From positions 137,287,106 through 137,351,105 of the forward strand of contig NC_090447.1 in NCBI RefSeq assembly GCF_031143425.1: a DNA stretch of 64,000 bases, in the 5' to 3' direction. This stretch comes from Pleurodeles waltl. Taxonomy: Eukaryota; Chordata; Amphibia; Caudata; Salamandridae. Below are positions 46,621-58,363 of the stretch, piece by piece; position 1 is the first letter of the stretch, and every line of letters begins with the position of its first letter. The notes beneath the pieces were generated by a model. That model did no database searches. It saw only the letters and a list, made by a program, of their open reading frames with translations, and had not been told where the DNA came from. The translations under genes and the position numbers were made by a program.

Positions 46621-47859
46621 ATATTGAAAACATACAGAACACCCTATTACACTATATGGGCTGGAATCCCACTTTACAGGGCAGCATCAGACCACTCCAG
46701 ACATTAAAAATATTTTTTACACACAGCTATCATTTTAAAAGTGGTTTTATGTTGTCACTAATAATACTGGTACACTGACTACTGGCCACTGGTAGTCAGT
46801 ATCCTGCAGTTTGTGTGATAAAACAGGAATCGTGAGTTACATTGACACATATTACAGCTTTTCATTTCAGGTGACTTAACACTTCCATGCACAGACATGT
46901 CAACCAGTGGGAAAACAATTCTGAAACAGCTAAATCATTCTGTCAACTCCAATCACAACACTTCCCCCATTAACAACAATGAACAAGATAGCTTGTGGAT
47001 TAAAATGGAAGAGGTCACTCAGTCAGACATTCTCCAATCAGAAATGTACCTGTTCCTCTGGGGTCTTACAGAGTTGTCTGTACAGGGACAGGTCCTCCCT
47101 GGCAAAGAGCTCCAGCTCCTCTGTGCTGAACTCAGGGTCCCTGCCACCTGATTTACCCTGCATCCTGGCTCACAGAGGTCGGTCACAGCAGCAAAAAATT
47201 GAGGAGTTCTAGTTGGCTGCAGTGTTAGAAGGCAAGTGAGCTTTTTCACTACGCTACATTCAAGTACATGGTGGATGAAATCCATGATGGAGACACACAC
47301 AACTATTGGCTTTCATGCATAGCTATCACACATCTTAGCCTATGGCAGGGACTGTTGTGGAGGGTACCACCTACTACGTAGTCAACATCCGCTGATGGCC
47401 ATCAAGTAGCCAACGTCCCGTCGCCGTTTTAGGGTGTGAAGCTATGTATTTTTCAATCGTTAGTGCATCATCAGCACTTAAAATGGAGGCTAGTGTATTT
47501 CTAAATGTCACATATGAGCGATACTGTTCTTGGCAAGGTATGACACAATAAAATGTGAACCATGACTGTTTGACACCGATAGTGCGACGGGGAATTAATA
47601 CCTCAGTTGACAGTATTTTTAAGAAAAAAAGTAAAAAACAATAATGAGCAAATAATACATTTCAGATGTATTATTTGCATGTAATAAAAAGAAAGAAAAA
47701 TAGGATTTATTTTTGTTGAGGACCAAAAATGTGATGTTAATAGGTGGATATGTGTTACCCAATGATATTCCTACTGTAGCAAATAATTCAGATGTGTGCT
47801 GACATTAAAAGTATGGTGAAACCATTTCAGCTAATATTTTCTTTTCCATACATACAGAT

Positions 47860-49001
47860 GTCTGAACCCAGTCCTTGGGTCTGAGGCAACAGCCTCAGGT
47901 GTTCTGGTCCTTTCCAGACCTTGTCACCGTGGAGGGAAGGGACGTCATTAAGAAATGTCAGCTAATAGGCAAACTATCCTGAATATGTTTCAGCAGTTGA
48001 AGCCTGATCTCCTTCCTCACGATATGAATCCAACAGCCATAACACTAATAGTGAAACTAATGGCAGTACTGCATTTTGTGGCCACTGGGTCTTTTCAACA
48101 CACTGTTGCAGAATTTGGGGGCATGTCCCAACCAACTTCCAGTGTTGTACTACAAGAAATCCTTGCTTCCTTGATGAGACACATCAACAGCCACATTTAG
48201 TTTCCGCGTCAACAGGATTTGGCTACCGTTTAGGGAGAATTTTATGCTCTTGGTGGACTACAAAATGTGGTTGAAGTAATAGATGGCACACATTTTGATT
48301 TGGTGCCACTACATATAAGGGAACAGGTCTAGCAAATTGGAAGAACTTCCTTTCCACCAAGGGTAACATTCCTTCAATATGCAATTTGTCTCCTCCCTGA
48401 ATTTACACATTTCAAGTGTGTGTGCTCACTTCCCTGGGTCAACAAATGATTTTTTTGTACTAAGGAACTGCACCATACGTCACAGCTTGGGCCGGAGAGG
48501 GCCTGGCTTGCTGGTAAGCACCATATGACAAGATAATCTCTTGCCTGAATCCAAATTTAGAAAGGGACAAATGTGTGATATGTAACTAATCAGTTGATGT
48601 GTTGCTTTCATGTAGCAGACTCAACGTATCCTAACTGGTGATGGTCATTGGTACCTCTGAGGAATCCAACAATGACAGGGGAAGTCTGCTTCAATGAGGC
48701 CTGTGGAAGAACACAGATGCCAGTGGAGTCGGTTTTAAGGCTTCTGAAGACCAGGTTTTGGTGCCTGGACAAAACCAGTGGAGCCTTCCACTACTCACCC
48801 GATAAGGTGTGCCAAATCACCACAGAGGCCTGCTACATGCTCCATAACATTGCCCTGTGACGCAGCATTCCTATTATCGCAGAGGAGGGAGACTGTAATG
48901 AGCCACTGAGTGAGGCTGTTGAAATGCCCAAAGAAGATGACAGTGGTGAAACAAAAGGAGTTGACTCATTTCAAAATGTGATTAACCACTTCTTCACCTG
49001 A
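47860..49001 (+). pseudogene. DDE transposase of Harbinger D (HARBI1-like)
   Basis: Motif order matches A and B: 'LKPDLLPHDMNPTAITLIVKLMAVLHF' and 'GSFQHTVAEFGGMSQPT' (47955-48200), a stop at 48198, then 'FYALGGLQNVVEVIDGTHFDLVP' (about 48240-48310) with the first catalytic Asp, and, after an intron ending at about 48617 (CATGTAGCAG), 'ADSTYPNW' with the second Asp and 'RTQMPVESVLRLLKTRFWCLD' with the Glu (48648-48860). An acidic tail ends at the stop at about 49001. The Gly of the canonical 'SGYP' is Thr here. Many stops show it has long been dead. Confidence 0.8.
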
Positions 49002-50289
49002 GTGTAAATTTACATTTACAAAAATGTGTCCTCCAATGGCAGAACAATTTGTGACAGAGAGAGCTTATTAGTCTGCAATGGTAATTTGTTAGGAAGGGTC
49101 AGTGCAGGAACGTCCAAGGGAAAGATGCTAGTGGATTAAAGTTTCCCTACATTGAGTACTGTGGGCATTGACAGAGATGAACTTTGCTGGTGCTTAGTAT
49201 GTGTTTCCTTATAACTTGACATTTGAGTCAGATTTAATATGTGAAATCATTAATTAGCCCTTGGTATTCTGTTTCAGGGTCCTTCACTATGCCATCCTCA
49301 TATGGACATTTCGTAGTTGTGACATTTGCAGTGATACGTTGCTGCTCAGAAGTACAAAATGAACATTTGTTGAACCTGGACAGACACCAACGAGGGGTGG
49401 ACAAATCTTATACGTAGACAACTTGCACTCTGATAGAATGGAAGTTCAGAAGATTATATCAGACCTTCTTCTGTGTGATGGTGCCATCAAGGCAATATGT
49501 GCCACTTAACTTGCTCAAACCACATGTACATGTCAAACCCTAGCATACTTTTCTTCCTTCACATTGACTAATTCTTCAGTTCGTGAACAGTGGAGGTAGC
49601 TGTTGATGTGTCTTCTCATAGTTGATAGATCTTCTTGTTTACACACCACTCAATGGTGAATGCATCATTGCACCATATACTGCCACAGTGTCCTGTCCTG
49701 GTAATGTGGCCTCATATGCTGTTACTGCCATGATGTATACTAATGTTGTTATTAATCTAGGATTCCTACTGTGAGAGCGGAATGTATGGCTCCAACTGAG
49801 GTCATGTATCAGTGTTAGTTTGTCTATTTAGTTAGATCCCATTGAATATTCACTTTCGTCCACGGTGTCAAGGTCATGGAGTGTATAACCCTGAATGGCA
49901 CAGGCTATTGGGGTTAGGTCTGGTAATTGAAACCTGTATTTCATTTCTTGAAGGACTTGTTGCCAACAAATGTATATATCAAATACAAAATGGTCTGTGT
50001 TTGTTTTCTTTGAACAAAATGGATAACACTTTACCTCTTTGTCATTACAAATTTTCTTTAGCAAATAAATCTTCAGAAGAAATTACTACATGGGAGTGAA
50101 GGACAGACATGACAGGTGAAAGGCCACAAAAATATACAACAATAATCTTTTAGTCTGTGTCCATACCATTTATTAGTATGACACAAGAGAACAGAACAAG
50201 AGAACAGAAATGCCAATCAAAAAATGTGTAAATGGAACAAATAAGACTATCATGGTGGAAATAATTATGGTAGTAGAGCCTAAGCCAGT
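49002..50289. other. Harbinger D spacer between transposase and SANT1 ends
   Basis: A/T-rich sequence without recognised coding. By comparison with A and B it should hold the 3' ends of the convergent transposase and SANT1 genes, but it is longer (about 1.3 kb against about 0.3 kb), so it may contain a further unrecognised insertion. Confidence 0.35.
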
Positions 50290-53200
50290 TTGGAGTCCAA
50301 TGTACAAAATACAACTGCCCTCAGAAAAGGCAGATGTGTCTCTGAAATAGTCCACAGAGTCAATGCTAGAAAGCCACTGGAGGAAATTAGGATTTGTGTG
50401 GTGGCAGTCTTGCCATCCTCTCCTGGTAGTCTGGATCACAGTCCCCCGGGAGGAGGAAGGGACAGGTGCAGGGACTGGGGTGAGAGAAGTAGGGTCTTCA
50501 TGTGGCAGGGCCTCCCTGCCTGTGGCTAGCAGTGATGTAATAGTGCAGATGTACAGGGTACACAGTCAGGGGCAGATGGAGCAAGAAAATTCCTGCTCAC
50601 ATGGTGGGATATGTCATAAAGTACCCCAGTCAGGGGCCTCATATTTTCATTATCAGGGAAGTGGAATTCCTATCGCCTGAGGCCCGGGAAGTATTGTTTG
50701 GGGTCATGGGTAACAAGTTTTCATGTTTATTTTGTCTTTGGGACAAGTAGGCCCAACCCCCTGCAGCACAAACCCTTTGGCTGCCAATTTACAGAGAAGG
50801 GAACTGTGGACAGTTGAGGTAATATGTCTGTCTATATGTCAATGGTGTTCAAACTTGTATTTATGGTTGTATTTATGGTTCGTTATTGAAAAGCCTTCTT
50901 TATTAGGGCGAGCACTGTAAATATACGTTATAAGGTGAGAATGCACTACTGACAGTGGTTCCTGTAAAAAAAAAAAAGGTTTAACAATAATGTTCCCAGA
51001 ATGTTCTCTGATTAGATGCAAACATGTGCAGAAGCTTATAAGCAATAATGACGATTCTTTGCTTTCAAAATAAAATCTTCTGAAAAAAACTGCAAGCAGG
51101 AAAAAAAATGTTTTGCTACTATGAAATGTTAGGTGCTATTTGTTTGAAGCGTCATTTAGTAAAATGTGTTGATGCATGCTAGTATTTCCAAAAAATACTC
51201 CTAGTGGAAAATCAATGTATCCTTTTTCAGAAAGATTATAGAAAGCATGAAAATAAACAAGCACTGGCAAAGCCAACTGATCCAACATTTTTGTGAGTCT
51301 TTTGGTTTTGTCAATGCGTGTCTTGTTTTGACATGGCTTTTGTAAGACTTTATTGTTGTGGGAGCTGCCAGGCCCTCACCATTATAACAAACACTGGCAA
51401 AAAGAAAATAAAAAAGTTTTTGGTCTCAAAATATATACATTGCCACCAGTGTGGTAACAAAAGCCTGCAGCCCTAACCCAAGGGGGCCCCCTCAGCACGG
51501 CATCTGCCCTGAGTGAGTCTGGAGGGAGGCCTCCATGTTCTTTGCAGAGGAGCCCCCTCCAGTTTTGTTATGCCACTAATTGCCACTGCAGTTCCTAGCA
51601 CTGAACAAACTCCTTTGTGTGCCAATATGCTCCTCGTGGAGAAAGCAGAATGCGATCACTCACAGTAAAGCCTGCTGATAGATAGAGAAATATAAGTTTA
51701 ATAAAAACTAAATGTATTTGTTAATGCCAAAACTAATTAGGGACCCAATTCTTAAAAAAAGTCACAAAAGTACGCCTGTGGTATATGTCTTTGAATTAGT
51801 GGCTTTCATGAATTCACAAGAAATTACAGAAGCAGAACAGGAAATAGTACTCCTAGAAAATATTTGTGAACTGTTTTTTAGCACAAGCAAATATGCATGT
51901 ACTTGCTCATGTAAAAATCTATCAAGCGTTTACAATTTCACTTTCCCTCTAACCACCTTTTTCCCAACCCTGGAAGAACTTATACTGCCATTGTCAGGAA
52001 TACATTTCCAACCTTTCTCATTATGGGAAAGATTAGACAAGAGCTGGTGAAAATCCTTAAAATATGCAATTTAGTAGGTTTGCAGACTCAAAGGCATTCC
52101 AGCCCTGAAACTGTTGCTTATTGCTTCCTCCAGTCCCAGTTTGTAGATCTGTGTAAAGGTGGCAAAATAAGGAAATTGCTATAGTAGGGATTGAAATAGC
52201 AAGTATTCAATCCCTCCTATAGTAGTAGCCCTGGAATAATCAGAGTGGCTAATATCAGAGCTCTTACATAATGAGATTGTTGCCATAATTTGTCACCATA
52301 CTACATGGCACCAAAGGGACAAGTAGATATTTTTACAGGACAAGTAGATTTAAGAAACAACCTGTCCCATGGACAAGTAGATAGTTTATTGAATTCCACA
52401 CCCCTGCATTATGATTATGTATTTCCAAAAGGAGCTCCCTCTGCACTTCATTGATTTCTCTGAGCTCAGTTACTACCTGGCCCATCACATCTTGGGACTG
52501 TTGTACTTCTCCCAAGACATGGTCAATGGTGGTCAGGCTCACAGAGACTCCAGTGGCCTCATGTGGCTGACCCACAGATTCCAACCACAAATCCCTGCCC
52601 CCACTACCCTTTGCTCTTGAAGCAGTGTGCCCCATCCCACTGGTTCCTGGTAGACCTGGAGCCAGTGGTGGTGTGTTCTCAACAGCAGCCGGGACTGGGG
52701 ACACAAGATTGGTGTGAGTTCCTTTGGACACAGGAGGTGGAGGTATCCATTAAATGAGGTATTGTTACAGCTGGAGTGGGAGGTGTAGGTATAGGCCAAG
52801 TGTGACTCACTGGAGCTGTCTGGCCAGACTGACCAGATGGACCAGGTGGCTCCTGATCATCCGGACTTGCAGGAGTGGTATCCTCACTGAAGGCTCGCTC
52901 CTGTGCTGGAGTAGAGGTATCTTGCGTGGCAGTCGGTGCTCCACTGGTCCGGGGTGTTGGACCTGAGAAGGATGGAGAGAATATGTAATTAATCTCTAAT
53001 TTGTGCATTTGATGTGTCTTTAGCTGCAAATGGGGCAAACTAAAAATGTAAAGTCAGACTAATAGAATGATTAGGCCTTTGTGTGATTTTCATTGTTTTA
53101 CATATGCAGGCTGATTTACACAGATGCCAGCTCCAGTGATGATGTTGTAGAGATGTACTGAAATGCAAACATTATTTCAGCATTGTACATTACATGTAGT

Positions 53201-54368
53201 AGACTATCAACCCAACACAGTGGTGAGTAGATTACAGTACTGGACCATTCCAAGGCCTAGCAGGCTATTAGACATTAGACACAATGTGGGTCAACTTGCA
53301 CATGCAGAGGACTATAAAATATGTGAGCATTTCCATCACTTCAGTTTATCTATGAGAAGGTGTCAACATGCTTGAGGTACACAACAACTTTAAAGCATAG
53401 CTAGACATATTGACTGTGTAATGCACACTTTGTTGAGATGTGTGCGCATATGGAAGTAAAGGAAAGTGGAACAAAATTACACAGCACTATAGTTTTGCAG
53501 ATCTGAAACCAGGGCATCACCGTAGTCATAGTCATCTGGTCACACCATAGACAATGTTTGTATTAAAATGAGTTGCACATATCTGTTTCAATGACTATAG
53601 TGGAGATGAAAACTGATTACAAACATATGGGTATAATGTGAATAGGATATGTAGGAATACCACTCACAGACACTATACCTTCCTGTGCAAATGGATGGAG
53701 TTATGGGCTATTAATGGGAGTATACCATACATTGATAGTACCTAGAGGACTGAGCAACTGAAACTGATGATCTGTGGTGCCAGGCCAACATACAATCTGA
53801 TTACACATATTATACATTGTTAATGGGAGAGGTTTAACCATGACGCTAATCGTTGGTTTGAAAGAAGATATTTTGTCTAGTCAAGTTAAATCATATCTGT
53901 TTCGCTAAGGTTGTTGAATCATTCTAATCATCTAACTCAAGGACAGAGCTGAGTTTGTGATTAATGAGGCATTGCTAAGTGCAACTTGCCAGACTCTACT
54001 CCACAAGGGTTTCCAATCAAGCCTTCAAGATGTAGGATCTGCAAGACCTTCTCCTCCCAGGGAAATAGTTGTATGGGGGGGACTTGAAGAACCACCATAG
54101 CCCGCAGGCTCTCCTGGTGACATTTGGAGGCCAGGGAGCAGACTTTGCCCTGCAGATCATTTCACCTCTTCCTAATCTCCTCCTGTACCTGCAGATTGTT
54201 AGATACAACATTCACTCTCACCACTTTTCTGGACCACATTTGCCTTTCCTGGGAAATAGCAGTATTTTGTACTTGTGCTATCAACAATTGTGGCTCTACT
54301 CTATTTATTTAATCCACCATGACAGTCAGCTCTCCCTCTGTGATACAGAGATTTATCCTCCCTGCCAT
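50290..54368 (-). pseudogene. SANT1 of Harbinger D, split by a hAT-like insertion
   Basis: Exon 1 (54368-53990) starts with ATG and carries the remains of the Myb-like domain: 'EGELTVMVD', 'NRVEPQLLIAQVQ', 'RQMWSRKVVRVNVV', 'LQGKVCSLASK', 'WEEKVLQILHLEGLIG', with stops, ending at a GC donor (GCAAGT). Exon 2 starts at 52962 (acceptor TTCTCAG): Pro/Thr-rich, then the helical segment 'TTIDHVLGEVQQSQDVMGQV' ending at 52407, where the 1.75-kb insertion sits. It resumes at 50653 with a Pro/Ser-rich part that fades out near 50290. Domain order equals that of A and B. Confidence 0.7.
50654..52406. mobile_element. hAT-like DNA transposon, non-autonomous (1,753 bp)
   Basis: The ends are CAGGGAAGTGGAATTCCTAT (left) and, in reverse complement, CAGGGGTGTGGAATTCAATA (right). 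CATTAT lies on both sides (50648-50653 and 52407-52412) as a 6-bp duplication; removing the element rejoins SANT1 exon 2 of Harbinger D. GGGACAAGTAG/GGACAAGTAG words occur near the left end (50742) and four times near the right end (52317-52380), typical of subterminal transposase binding sites. One 112-codon open frame (51712-52050, +) has no recognised motif and may be chance. CAG...CTG ends suggest hAT; a 6-bp duplication is shorter than the usual 8. Confidence 0.75.
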
Positions 54369-54370
54369 TG

Positions 54371-55689
54371 TGAGTTTTTACAAAACAAAATGTTTATTGC
54401 ACTAAAAAGTAAGAGTAATGAAATTAGTCAGATTGAAGAGAAAGTAACAAAGAGGAAGAGTAGAACAAAAGAAAGAAAAAACCTGTCTCCTGGCTTGAAA
54501 TGTCTGGTTAACCAAAAGGGGGGATAGGGAGATTAACTGGCCCAGTGTACAGTCTCTCAAAAGTCATACAATTCAAGCAGGTACATTGTTCCAAAAAATG
54601 AACGGAACTCACTAGGCACATTGCAACTTAGAAGCAAGAGCCCTCACACAGCCATTAAATGTCCTGCTTCATCATAGGGCGTGCTCCTCATCAGACTGGC
54701 GCTGCAATATCTGACGGGCCCCTCGAGGGGGCTCTTTGCAAGAGATCTTTATCAATGATGCGTGCCGTGATTAACTAGACATGGGAATGAATCTAAACCT
54801 ACATCCTGAGAGGAGCTAGAAAGAAAAAGGGGATAAAATTGGCTCGGGACCCTCAAGAAACCTAAAGGTTATTGGGTAGACGAGGTCTCGGTCAAGATTA
54901 AAAAAAGTAGTCGGGAGTGGAATGGAAACAATGTTCAAGCACTCAACCAAGAAAAAAGGGGGGTGACAGAGGGAACTCTCCTCAATCACTACTCTGAGTC
55001 AAAATGTTTCACGCCCAACCAGTCCCTACGGATCTAATGGCATTTTGTCAGAACCTACAAAAAAGAAATCTCCTGCTCTATGTTCTATGTCAAAAATGTA
55101 ATATCAGTATGTAGGAAGTAGTATCAACTTACTAAGGAGCTATGCACCTAGCAAACTAGATAGATGGGTGGCACCCTTAATTGGGGATGATGCTCCAAGG
55201 GATAATGCATACCGTGGACTATCTCCTTCTAGTTGACATCCAAAGGTCCTGGGCGGTAAACCTACCCAATAGCCGTTGGGTATCCTGAATGCTCTGCTGC
55301 AGTGGAATGGCAAAGGATCATGGTCTGGAATGGAGTGTGTTTTATAGTGTTTTGCAGGTGTTCACAATGGTCCAACATACAACTGGTGCGGGCTATGTGA
55401 ATCCAACCAATGGCCACAGCCATAGTACTATACTGCACGGGTCCTGCGACAGACTCCTGCTGCCATGGACCTGCCACTAAAACACCACCTGCACAACTGT
55501 GTGATCTAAATAGGCATAGCGTGATACCAGCATTAAGACGGTGATGGAGGCCCCACTTGTCAGCACAGGAGTCCGCTGCTTTGGTTGCGAGATACAGCTG
55601 GCACCACGGAGTACACTCCATCGTGGTGGTCTTTGACTTAGCCGCAATAAATTATGCGATGTTGTAAAGTCCCCTTTTTGGATGGTCGT
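54371..55689. other. Interval without recognised features
   Basis: Mixed sequence, locally CpG-containing (54690-54790). No open frame or repeat that I can name. The AATAAA at about 55645 is an isolated signal. Confidence 0.35.
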
Positions 55690-57950
55690 TTTTGTTACTT
55701 GATTCTGTTGCTTTTGACCTGGTAAATGTACTGAGGCCTGCTAACCAGACCTTAGTACCAGTGCTCTTTCCCTTAAATGGTACCAGTAGTACCCAGGGCA
55801 GAGATGGTGAAGGGGTCACCAGGGCTGCTACCCTGCCTGACCAGAGTAAAGGTAAACCTGCAAATCTGCCATGTCAACCTGTACGACTCGAGCTCGACTC
55901 TGTCCACACCAAGTTCAGGATGAGTCTATTCACTGCCATAGGACAGGTCAGTCCCCCCTAAGGGAGACCTCCAATAGCCCTAGGAGGCAGTGTGCACTGT
56001 GTTATGAGTGTGGACATCCTGCACAAGCCTATATGGCCCTGTAGTAGCATTAAAAACTCAATGCTACTACAAGTGACAAGTGGGCCATAGGATAACATGG
56101 GCTAGCACCCAGGCAGACCCCAGACGTCCAGCTCCTTGATGGTCTGACCAATTTCCCCTGTGTTTGGTGTCAAACTCCGTGCACAATTCTTGTGCCACAG
56201 GATTAGCTAGCATGTACCTGGTCGTGTCCTTAGAGGATGCCCACCAAGATACCAGCTCTCTGTTGCCTTGGCGGGCTCTCCTGAGCCATTTGCTGCCAAG
56301 ACAAGAGTCTGCTGCCCTGCTGGTCATGCTAACACTTCCTCAGGATGGAAACAAAGGACCTGGGGAGGAAGAAAGTCACACTTCCACCCTCCCAGGATGG
56401 CTAGTGTTTAAAGTGATCAAGGCTTTCACCGCCCTAGATATGTAATCTCTTGTCCCCCACTCGAGGACAAAACCCTTCCCACCCTGTCCAGACTGACAGG
56501 TGGGAAAATTAGTTATTCATGATGCATACACCACCAAAAGGCTAACCACACCTTTAGGGATGGCTAGGAGGTCTCTACAGCCAAGGGAAAGCTCTGCCAT
56601 GTTGGAAACCCTTAGAATTAGTGTATTCTGGGTAGAAAAGTGCCGTACTCCCATTGGAAGTCATCACTTCAGGGGAGGACTAGCCACAGGGACCAGTGGC
56701 CCATTTGCCACTGTCCCTTACACCCTTAATACTCCCTAAAAAAGGGTTTTAGGGGCTCCCCTTGCACCAGAGCATTAGTTCTGACTTTGATCCGAGAAGA
56801 GTCACAAAGAAAATCCGGTCACTAACAACAGGACTTGGAACTCTGCCCTTGTGCCCTGAAGATATAACATATTGGAACTGTGTGTTCGATATGTGCCTGT
56901 GGTGAAAACTCGTTTCTCCCAGCAAGAGGGAGTCCAGTGGAAGCCAAAAAGCAAAGAAGACTCTCATGACCGGTGGGACCAGTCATCTGCAACCTGCAGA
57001 AGATTTGTTGTGCTGTGTCACAAGAAGTGCAACCCGTGAGGCCCCTCTTGAGTGAGCCCATAGAAAGTCAGCAATCTGCACTCCAGAAGTTGTAGTGAGG
57101 CTCTTACCAACTTTCGAGCTGCTACTCCATTCTAGACCACCTCCATCTAACGAGGTAACATTGGACTACTTTTGCTGCTGCCAAGGCTTATCGGTCACCA
57201 GCCTGGTAACCGACCTCATCTTGGACTTCACCTAATCCAGAACAGTTCTCAGAATAGTGACTGACATCAGCAAAGACCCCGCTCCTGAGATCCTGCTTAC
57301 ACAAGGAGGCAACTTCGAGAGTAGTGACAAAGCATCTGCGGCGCTACTCTCCCATGATTGACAGCTGAAAGGCTACCACTGCACCCAGAGCCCGAGGGTG
57401 TGGTAGGAAAGATTCTGCTCTGGAAACTAGGTCCTGGGACCCCAAAGGGCTCTACTCTCGGAGGGCAAAGAGTAGCTCAATCCCAAAGTGCGTTTTTGTT
57501 AGGTGCTGCAACTTTGACAGGCATCGCAGATCCTGTCAGCACCAAGGGCAGCCAGAGCACCTCTGCACCTGGACTCCCTGGGCAAGGGACCTGTTAACCT
57601 TAACCCCAGAAGGGTTCCACGGAACTCACCCCGCAAGTGACTGATTGCATGTTGTGCTTTTCCCCATTGACGTTAATGGTAACTGTTTGACAACTAAAAC
57701 TGCATCTAATTTTCAACACTTCTAAAACTCACAACTCTGGTTGTATGTAAGATACAACATTAGTTTTAGTGTCTAAATTAAGATAAAGAACTGCTTTATT
57801 TTTCTAAATTGGTGTTGGATTTCTTTGGGTCATGTAATTTATTTACCGTCCGTTTGGATGTTTTGAAATGCTTTGCACATGTTCCCCTAAGTAGCCTGAC
57901 TGTTCTTCTCCACTCTACCAGCACTAAGTTAAGGTTTACTGCTGGTAAAC
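55690..57950 (+). repeat. LTR-like interspersed repeat
   Basis: Non-coding block with the style of long salamander LTRs: words such as TACTGAGGCCTGCTAACCAG and CTTAGTACCAGTGCTCTTTC near its start, and near its end GATGTTTTGAAATGCTTTGCAC, which resembles TGATATTTGAATGCTTTACAC in the LTR-like block at 60579-63011. Both blocks have the same order of weakly similar words, so they may be distant relatives. Borders are approximate and no target duplication was found. Confidence 0.4.
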
Positions 57951-58330
57951 TGAGGTCCATTTGTGGGTAACTTGCTAAAATTACATGGTAAGACTCTGAG
58001 AGACATTGTACACACTCCTGTATGCAATCTTTCTAGTTTGTTCAGTCTCCTTGTTGCTAGTTCAGAAGCCTTGATTACTGGAACATAGTTGTCATGCACC
58101 ATCTTTATTAAGAACATAACCATCACAACGTAAATCAAGGGTGGCATTAGTGTCAACAATATCCAGACATAAATCCAGGGCTTGATTTCCATAAACTTTC
58201 ATGGCACGTCTAATTTCAACCACACTACTTTGATGTAGGTTTTCTGAAATAGTCATTTCAAATAAATAATTCTGAACCTCTATAGACAAATCATTGGCAG
58301 CAAATGTCACACACTCTGATTATTCTTAAT
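57930..58330 (-). pseudogene. Retrovirus- or retrotransposon-like coding relic, downstream part
   Basis: Open minus-strand stretches at 58310-58092 and 58192-57929 are joined by one stop and a frame change. The composition (regular hydrophobic spacing, Asn/Thr-rich, a run of basic residues) is that of a protein and not of random DNA. No diagnostic motif is visible, so gag, env or another ORF cannot be separated. It lies directly downstream, in reading order, of the integrase-like relic at 60440-59740, with only the MITE between, so it may belong to the same old element. Confidence 0.35.
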
Positions 58331-58363
58331 TACAAAAATGTGACTCTTTAGTGCTAGAAATTA

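Larger units (their letters stand above)
44950..47163 (-). pseudogene. SANT2 of Harbinger D
   Basis: Exon 1 (47163-47050) starts with ATG and encodes 'RDPEFSTEELELFAREDL', 'LYRQLCKTPEEQ'; its donor is GTACAT. Exon 2 (46042-45873; acceptor CATACAG, donor GTGGGT) encodes 'VNTHQKSEIRKPITKKVRTLGIY' and 'HCRRRWEDLRWVTRKSAEGQV'. Exon borders fall at the same residues as in A and B, which supports both the gene model and common descent. The tail (about 45230-44950) is Lys/Pro/Ser-rich with repeated S-K-S-K motifs, the counterpart of the basic tail of B. An LTR-like block (45149-45602) may interrupt it. Confidence 0.7.
44950..54370 (-). mobile_element. Harbinger D, older three-gene relative of A and B
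   Basis: In + order the region holds SANT2 (-, 47163 to about 44950), transposase (+, about 47880-49001) and SANT1 (-, 54368 to about 50290), the same order and orientation as copy B. Residue agreement with A/B is only moderate and every gene has many stops, so D is older or belongs to another subfamily. A hAT-like element (50654-52406) and possibly an LTR (45149-45602) inserted later. Terminal repeats are not recognisable, so the limits are those of the genes. Confidence 0.75.
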
